A DNA stretch of 64,000 nucleotides. Source: Doris montereyensis. Lineage: Eukaryota; Mollusca; Gastropoda; Nudibranchia; Dorididae. The stretch spans positions 97,501-161,500 of the forward strand of contig JAXRKP010000315.1 in NCBI GenBank assembly GCA_037039925.1, given 5' to 3'. Positions 56,521 to 64,000 of the stretch are shown piece after piece; the stretch's first letter is position 1; every line of letters begins with the position of its first letter. The notes under the pieces were generated by a model. The model ran no database searches. It was not told where the DNA came from and saw only the letters and a program-made list of their open reading frames with translations. A program made the translations under genes and the position numbers.

Positions 56521-57879
56521 ATACTACCCATCATATTTGTTGTGCCATTTTGGTTTTTAATTTTTTGCCATCCTGGATAACCATATGTCATTATTTTCTT
56601 TTTTTTTCTTTTTTTAGGTGAGAGAACAAACCTGACATTGTCACATATAAAAATTGATGGGATAAAACTATCTCTTTTACATCATGATATTTTTATTGAT
56701 AGTGTCACTATTACTTGAGCTATGCCCAAAAACAAATGCTTGCACGATGATAATGAAAAGTATAAAGTTTGTTCAAGGTTATGATGGCCCACAGAGCCAG
56801 AGCTTATACCTGTTTCTATAATGTCGAGTTGAACTGGTGACGGTACATCACCTCCCTAACACCAAGTTCAATATCGATAGGCTTTTCATTTTTCAACAAA
56901 TTTTTTTCAAACTTTGCACACACCTTATTTGATACAATATCTAAATTTCATCAGATCAGATTTTTGTTTCATCAGTAAGATTTGATTTCATGAATTTTTG
57001 AAAACAGCAAATTTGACATTTTGAGAAAAACACCACTTGAAACAAGAAATTGACCCACACAGATAATAACGGCTTTTTTTCAAGCTATCTCTGCACCATA
57101 TAACGGTTCACTCATCATGACCTTGACATTCCTCCTAGTCCTATTATTCCTGTCTTTCCTTCCAGTGTTTCAGTGTAGCGAAGGTTTTTCTTTGATTGAG
57201 TAACGGCTGTGGTGGACTCACCGACAGGGATTACTACGTCAAGCTTGGGCGATGCTCCAACGACGGGAAGTGGTCTAACAGTAACACTAGTACTGCGAGC
57301 CGTCATAGAAGAATTACTGGTCTGTTTTGGTGAAGGTTAGGGATGGGAAGGAGTTTGATGAGACTAGAAATAATAGCAATTAAGGATATCTACGTAGTTC
57401 AATAAAACATAATAAATGGAGCAACATATTGGCCATAGAGAGACGCCCATTAAAAGCCGGGACGATGTTATGACTGTCTAAATGCGCCTCTGCCGGGTTG
57501 CTTATTACAATTACTTCATTTAGTCTTTGATTTTCTCTCAAGTATGGGAAGCAACGCAATATTGTATATCTTTAGTATAACTGCATGGGGAGGAAATACA
57601 AGAGATAGATAAAAGAAGAAATTTAATAGGACACTGAAACACATAGGAAACTCATAAATGATGTAGAGCCGGAGAATTTTGAAGATCTGTATGAGATTCA
57701 ATGCAAGAACAAACTCAGGAGTATACGTAAAAAGACAATACCCACCCCTTTTTCTCTATACCCGAAACAAGTAGTAGAAGCGGTCGACTTATACATTTAA
57801 ATTCCACACTGAGAGATATTTTAGATCTTTTCTTCCAACCTTCGCCAAACGAAATTTGACCATACCTTACTTTGAAAGC
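56521..57879. other. Downstream spacer, largely unassigned
   Basis: Includes a short family F scrap at 56775-56835 (GATGGCCCACAGAGCCAGAG). Otherwise no recognised gene; open frames such as 57115-57306 (minus) lack similarity or splice context. Confidence 0.45.
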
Positions 57880-58250
57880 ACAATGGCGTTTTCCTCACAA
57901 TGTTTAAGAAATGTAAATTGATGGATGGCGAATGAATGATTTATGATAAGTTAATGAATGTGTACTAAGCTAAACTGATTTGTCTATAATCATTCTATCT
58001 TTTTCTTTTTGAATTTTTTTTATGTATATTGTTTCACCGCACTATTTATTTACCCACCTTTGAATTTTTGTATACTTCTCCTAAAATCTAAACATTTAAT
58101 GATTAACTTCAAGAAGTTAAATTTGTTTTTAATTTGAATGCATTGATGTATTCTTTTATTTTTCAAACGGAAATTGTGATAACACAAGTATAATTTCCTT
58201 TTTTGAAAGGATCAATAAAGATGATTGAAATTGAAATATAATGTACAGAA
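57880..58250 (+). repeat. Family C element 3' end, copy 2
   Basis: Inverse partner of 43870-44250: GAATGATTTATGATAAGTTA, TGTTTCACCGCACTATTTAT, AACGGAAATTGTGATAACAC, then ATCAATAAAGATGATTGAAA, resembling a LINE 3' end with a polyadenylation signal. Confidence 0.75.
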
Positions 58251-58900
58251 AATGAAAGAAAATGAAAGCTTTACTTAGAATAAGTAAACGATTAATTGAC
58301 TAAGTCAATACCCACACATAGATATCACACAGATGACTGACAAACAAAACAAATGAATATTTTGGCAAAACAATAATAACCATTGTGCTAAAATAATGTT
58401 TGTAACAGAGATCATTTGAAACGACTAATGAAATAGCAACCGAGATGTACAGTGTTTCTTCAAAACCCAAAGCAAAATAGCTATTGTACTATGTCACTAT
58501 TCATATCAAAGAATGACAGAACAAAAGTGAAATACAAATCAGTGTGTAACGTAAGAAGCAGAAAATAACGCTTACTAAATAAACGTAGTTATAAGGGGCA
58601 GAGGCTATTCCAAGAAAATCTATTTTGCGCAACAAAAAGAAGACCGACCTATAGGATGTTGATGTCCGATGGACTCCTTGTTATAAAAATAGATTTTTTA
58701 AAATCACAGCTTCTTATTGGCTCAATGTTTTGGGTTTCATTGTGCATAAGACTAGGAGAGATCACATTTTCCATTGACATGTGGCGATCCCTTTGTTGCC
58801 AAAGGGGAGACAGCTAAATTGCTAGATGAAAGCAGTTAATTTTCATCATTTTCCTGCCTTGGGTGTATAAAAGTTGTGCATGTGGATAAATCAAACCAAA
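58251..58900. other. Spacer without recognised content
   Basis: AT-rich sequence with no repeat family seen elsewhere and no long open frame. Confidence 0.5.
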
Positions 58901-59041
58901 ATAGTAGTAGCAGTAGTAATAGTAATAGCAGTAGTGATAGTAATAGTGGCCCTAGTGACATCAACAGCAATAGCTGTAGTGTTAACCTCAATTAGGGCAG
59001 TTTAGTTTAGTAATATTAGTAGTAGTAGAAGTAGTAGTAGT

Positions 59042-59250
59042 AAATAAAGACAAACAGTGAGGCAAGGGCATGTCGGAAGTTAATGTAATGACACAAGGTA
59101 ATATGAAGGACCATAGGAACAAAGACGAGACATAACACAAGGAATAGACAGAAAAAAATCCTGGCCACCATGGGGATCGAACCCGCGATAGTCTCTGCGT
59201 CCAGCACCCATTGCCTCGCCATGAAAAGAAAGCGTGCCACCAACCTAGCT
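59042..59250 (-). repeat. Family H tRNA-like SINE, copy 3
   Basis: Shares GACAAACAGTGAGGCAAGG, TGTAATGACACAAGG, CCTGGCCACCATGGGGATCG and CCATTGCCTCGCCATGAAAA with 9713-9919. TAG-rich sequence at 58905-59041 is its tail; a CT tract starts at its head. Confidence 0.85.
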
Positions 59251-59254
59251 AATT

Positions 59255-59582
<328 letters not shown>

Positions 59583-59639
59583 GCGTCTCACTGAAGCGGC
59601 ACCTGAAGTGAATGTTTTTGCTTTTTGGGTTAAGGCTTT

Positions 59640-60590
59640 TAGTATGTGCATGAGTAACTGTCAAAATACAGTCATCCTATATCATTGAAAAGTTTGTAGC
59701 GTCTTTGATTGCCATAGAAACGGCCGCCATCTTGGATTTTGACTCACTTTTCAAAATATATCTCCTCCCTTAGTTATGAATAAAATCACTCAAAACCTGT
59801 GCCGATCGTCTTTTTCCATTCAATATCTAAAGAGTGACGTCGGATTTTTTCGATATTTTGGATTTGTTCCTTTTTGAAAAATATCGTGAATGTACAAAAA
59901 ACGGCGTTTTTATTACAAAAAAAAATAATTTCTCAAAAAAATATTTTATGTTAAAAAACCGACGTCATTCTATTAACATTGATAAGAGGAACCTGTGTGC
60001 CAAATATAATACAAATCGTTCGGTAAATGGCGGAGGAGATAGAATTTTATGGAAAAAACTACATTTCGAGAAAAATGCAAGTAAAAAAATCAACAGAAAA
60101 TAATACAAAACAAACGCTTCAGACGGGTTCCCCTTGTTGTAGCGGCCCCCTTACTCTTTCGATAGTCTCTGGCATTGTTACTTATGTAAATAAGATTATA
60201 AATCTAGGTTTAGGTGTGTACTGTTGAGAAAACAGACGTCGAAATGACCAATTTTTTTTGTTTTTTCCTCTATATCCTATGCTTGTGCACACTATTAGTG
60301 TCGGCAAAACGAGGTCAAATATCGTGTGTCGCCACATTTGGCGATTAACCGCCAATATACGGGTTTTTACTGTCATTTTCTCAGTCAGTGTTGGGATAAT
60401 TTACGTCAAAATTTTGATTGTTTTACCTATTCTCGCCTACAAAATATTTTGTAAAAAAATTATACGTCATATGGACATTCTTCTGCCATGAACTTGTAGG
60501 TAAATGATTGTTCTACCCGAATATGTAAAGAATAGAAAATCAACCTTTTGGTCAAAAACTCGCCAGTCCAGGTACCGCCCCCCCACCTCT
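59640..60590 (+). repeat. Family D dispersed element, copy 3
   Basis: The fullest plus-strand copy: GAGTAACTGTCAAAATACAG near the start, GGCCGCCATCTTGGATTTTG, GCCAAATATAATACAAATCG, and AAAAACTCGCCAGTCCAGG at the end. Confidence 0.85.
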
Positions 60591-60935
60591 TAAAGCATTG
60601 AAGTAATTCTCTTTTACATGTTGAGGACAGCTGTAAAGATTTCTTCTGAGGAAGGCAAAAAGACGATTTGCTTTTGCATAGTGCGCTATGTTGTTATTTC
60701 CATTGCAATTTAGTTGGTTATTTTTTAGTTTTTGGTTAGGTATGTAATAATCTGAGTGGACTATTTTACTTTTTTTTTGCGTATTTTTAGTATCTGGCAT
60801 TTATCTGGATGGAACTCCATTTTCCACTTTCGTTCCCGTTCTTGCAGTGTTTTATTTCATTTTGTAATATTTTGCAATCCTCCACGTTATTTACTTTTCT
60901 ATGTTCCGATGTAGATCTAGTACAGCCTCCCTCTG
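60585..60935 (-). pseudogene. LINE relic (CR1-like reverse transcriptase thumb)
   Basis: Minus frames encode RKWKMEFHPDKCQIL and then, after a frame change, YAKANRLFAFLRRNLYSCPQ, the classic segment after the reverse transcriptase active site. Stops in between show decay. It directly abuts family D copy 3. Confidence 0.8.
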
Positions 60936-61189
60936 TAGTTGCAGTACCAATAACAGTTCGAGTTTCGACATTCCTCTCTCCTTCTGCTACTTCCGCTGAC
61001 GAATGTTTATGACAGTAACATGTATGTTATCACGGGTATGTTATAATCTGTGTGCTAGCATTTTATTTTAGGGACTGAAAAATATTATATTATTGACTTT
61101 TTTTTTTGTTTTCAAGTATGGATTAAATATTGAGCTGATTCATTAGTTAGTTATTTGATAAATTATTTTGTTTTACGATCATGAATTTG

Positions 61190-61590
61190 ATAGATCTAGA
61201 GAAGTTGTTCACAAAGTGTCGGTGAGTGGACGAGTCGTTAAAGTAGGAGACAGGACTGGAGGCTGGTGCTTCTCCTAAATCTAGAATAGATCTATTCTAG
61301 ATTTAGAGCTGACTCCTAGATCTAAAATCTAGGTCTTGTTGTGCAATCATACTCTGTTATCATTTGTAGAATGTTCAAGGCACTCCCTAAGAAAGAAGTG
61401 ATAGATTTTGAAATGAATGTAGAAATCTAGATCTAATCTAGATCTAGATCTAGGTCCAACTAAAAAAAAATGGATAGATCTAGAATCTATGTCTATCTAA
61501 TCTAGGCTTATTATGCCACATAGTGTTAACTACCAGATAAAGTATTTTATTAATTATAGACTATAGATTCTAAATATATTTAGATCTAGA
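61190..61590. repeat. Cluster of AGATCTAGATCT-type palindromic words
   Basis: About 400 bp with many overlapping AGATCTAGATCT, TCTAGAT and ATCTAGA words in both orientations. Not a regular tandem array. Confidence 0.6.
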
Positions 61591-62475
61591 TCTTCTCTAT
61601 CTTAGCAGGGACTTTTATTCAGGGGATGACTCCTTGTTTTTAAGGAAGGGGATGGCTTATGATCAGAAATAAGCTATAGTCTTAAATGAAATCAAGAAAA
61701 CTGATCAAAGGGCTTATATTGTGTTTAGGCACGTGCACATGCAAACTGTGGGTGTGGTCTGTGGCGTGACCTAGATATTGTTTGGTCATTTGACACATTT
61801 CAGACATTACCTGTATTAATTTTTTAACAATATATATTTATATGTAATTAACTGTATAAATGATAGACATGAAATCATTATTCCACATAAGTCTCAAAGC
61901 GTTTAGTTTCTTTTGTCAGCGATTCCTTCTATCTTTCTTGGTTTTGTTAAAAAAATAATTGATGTCTCTCTCTCAGTCATATGTGTGTCTCTCTCCTTTT
62001 TTATCTTTCTTTGGTCTTGTGTTACAATTCAACATTAGATTGTTAACTCACTCACTACCAGCAAAATGGTCTCAAGACCAAAGCTACTGGCTATTTTAGA
62101 CTCTTGTAAAATCACACAGACCTGACAATTCAACAAGATTGTTAAAATAAAGCTATGCAAGAAATTTGTAATTCAAAAAAATTTTTTTTATTTCCTTATG
62201 GTTTATTTTTTATGAAAATTCAAAAAAGGTATATTTTACCACCCCTCAAACTTTTAAAAAAAAATCAAATTTCCCCACATCCTTTCACACGAAATGTCCA
62301 TAAGTGTCCATGCAACCAATGATTTTGAGTTTACAAAGTCCAAATTATAACGAATAATCACACAGCATGTGTTTGAAGATGACTCATAAATAAGTCGGAG
62401 GATTTAGATTTAGTGACTGGATTCTAGAATTGGATGATCTTGACGTAGATGCGGTAGGTCTAGATCTAGATCTAT
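61591..62475. other. Spacer without recognised content
   Basis: AT-rich. TTAACTCACTCACTACCAGC at 62044 could be a TTAA-linked transposon end but no partner was found. Confidence 0.45.
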
Positions 62476-62664
62476 CTACCAGTCCCAGTAGAAGTTGAAG
62501 CCTGTTCGAAATTCAAGGAGTCTGACACTGCCAGCCTCTCGGCGTTTTCTGTCACTGGTTACCGTCTCATCGTCTGAGTCACACATAAGATCGTCATTTC
62601 TTATGAAGAAAGTAGGGTCAGAATCACTATCATCCAGATCAGAATCATCGATATCTGATCCATC
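62476..62664 (-). CDS. Acidic open frame, possible exon or transposon remnant
   Basis: A stop-to-stop minus frame of 62 codons: DGSDIDDSDLDDSDSDPTF, then RNDDLMCDSDDETVTSDRKR, ending NFYWDW and TAG. The same frame is open again upstream of a single TAA (RRNIFEVLDPFT). The Asp/Ser-rich composition recalls N-termini of piggyBac-type transposases and of some nuclear proteins, but no catalytic domain follows. I do not recognise it, and it lacks a clear start. Confidence 0.3.
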   Translation of the reverse strand, partial: DGSDIDDSDLDDSDSDPTFFIRNDDLMCDSDDETVTSDRKRREAGSVRLLEFRTGFNFYWDW

Positions 62665-62967
62665 TTACGTAAAAGGATCTAAAACTTCAAAAATGTTTCT
62701 TCTCGGTCGACTATTAGAAGCCGTGGCTGACTGAAAATACGGCTGTCAGTAACTTCGTAACTCTGTGTCAGAAGATCTACTCCTAAATCAAGGAAGTCAC
62801 TATAAATAATTCGACTCTTCTGCACTGAGAAGATAAATAAAGTGCCTTCCCATGTGTAAGATATCAAGGCCGACTACGCGTCAGTTCATATATATAAAAA
62901 AAAAAGTAAATACTTAAATACAGGGGTGCGGTCTCGAGAGCGAACGGCTTATAATGTCTTGAACCTA

Positions 62968-63226
<259 letters not shown>

Positions 63227-63230
63227 TCTA

Positions 63231-64000
63231 GACAAGATGACATGGTGTAAAACTAAGACATCAGACTGTGCAACAAGAGATTGAGACATTAAAACTGAGA
63301 CATCAAACACTGAGACATGAGCATGTATTACATGGGACTGAAGTTTACCATTTTTGCTAATCAGTTGGGAGAGAGAATTTTTGAACTGTAACATATATAC
63401 CGGTATATGACAGATCTTGGTAAGCAATCTACTCAGTAATGTAAACTAATTTGCATAAAAAACTGCATAGATGCCGCTTTCTGCATTCCAAGCCCCAGGC
63501 ATTTAGTTTGAGGTGGCAACTGCTGTGGGTGATTTTTTTTTAAGAATCTGTAACTGTAAGATAACTTTCCAATTCAAAATAAAGGTTATGGATTGGTATT
63601 TGGTGAGATGATATTTATTGACTATTTTTTACAGCTTCACTGCATGATTATTGTGTCTGATTACATTGGTCTTGGTCGATGACACTTAAAAAGTCACAAT
63701 AACCCTTCTCAAATAGGCCCATTACTGCATTGGATGATAGGCTTCAGGTCGACAGGGGTGCGGTCTCGAGAGTATTACAGCGGATTATGTCTTGAAGTAC
63801 TCTCCCTCTCTCTCTCCCCTCTCTCTCTCTCCATGAAATGTGGTGTCCTCGGGGAGCTACATTTCAACAATCTAGATTGACTGATAATTTCAAACATCTA
63901 ATGGTGTTACATTAGTGTTTTGATCCATTCAAAAGTAGGTTTTAATAGTCAATAAATTTCAAATATATTATGAGATATTGATAATTAAATGGACTCAATT
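63231..64000. other. Right-edge spacer
   Basis: AT-rich with a second GGGGTGCGGTCTCGAGAG plus short CT tract at 63757-63830. No gene recognised. Confidence 0.5.

Noticed and set aside
57115..57306. 63-codon minus frame downstream of INTS2
   Set aside because: No recognised domain, no splice context, and length expected by chance.

Overview
This window is animal nuclear DNA: one intron-rich protein-coding gene embedded in a dense field of transposons, SINEs, minisatellites and microsatellites. AT-rich introns, canonical GT..AG splice sites, tRNA-derived SINEs with their own tails, decayed non-LTR reverse transcriptases and very long (CT)n, (GA)n, (TAG)n and (ATT)n tracts fit a lophotrochozoan, most likely a mollusc and probably a gastropod. 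The species assignment is inference, and nothing looks bacterial or viral.

The only gene I can support is INTS2, encoding Integrator complex subunit 2, on the + strand. It has 23 coding exons between 10906 and 56355. I assembled the exons by hand from splice sites, phase continuity and similarity to the remembered vertebrate protein. The joined CDS would be 1138 codons plus stop, against about 1,200 residues in vertebrates. Every junction keeps phase except that exon 8 needs one extra base near 22463, so it carries an apparent 1-nt deletion. A truncated second copy of exon 14 with its acceptor lies in intron 14.

Layout. 1-870: degraded LINE. 1418-4270: large 30-bp minisatellite. 4275-5720: no recognised content. 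5720-10510: SINE, family E repeat interrupted by a reverse LINE, TAG/GAA/AAT microsatellites, a head-to-head SINE palindrome and a short near-perfect palindrome. 10690-10905: 5' flank of INTS2. 10906-56355: INTS2, with introns carrying several tandem arrays (69, 45, 34, 54, 43 and 36 bp units), TIR elements, a CR1/L2-like LINE and paired dispersed repeats (families A to J, labels local to this report). 56356-63990: 3' UTR and repeat-rich downstream DNA with further copies of families C, D and H, a LINE relic and a small acidic ORF of unknown status on the minus strand.

The hunt found no new multi-gene system. The most useful observations are the exon 8 frameshift, the relic exon 14, a TIR element that makes up almost all of intron 22 and recurs inverted in intron 17, nested insertion histories, tandem arrays apparently seeded inside transposons, and many opposed repeats and CT/GA tracts that could give the INTS2 pre-mRNA long double-stranded stretches.
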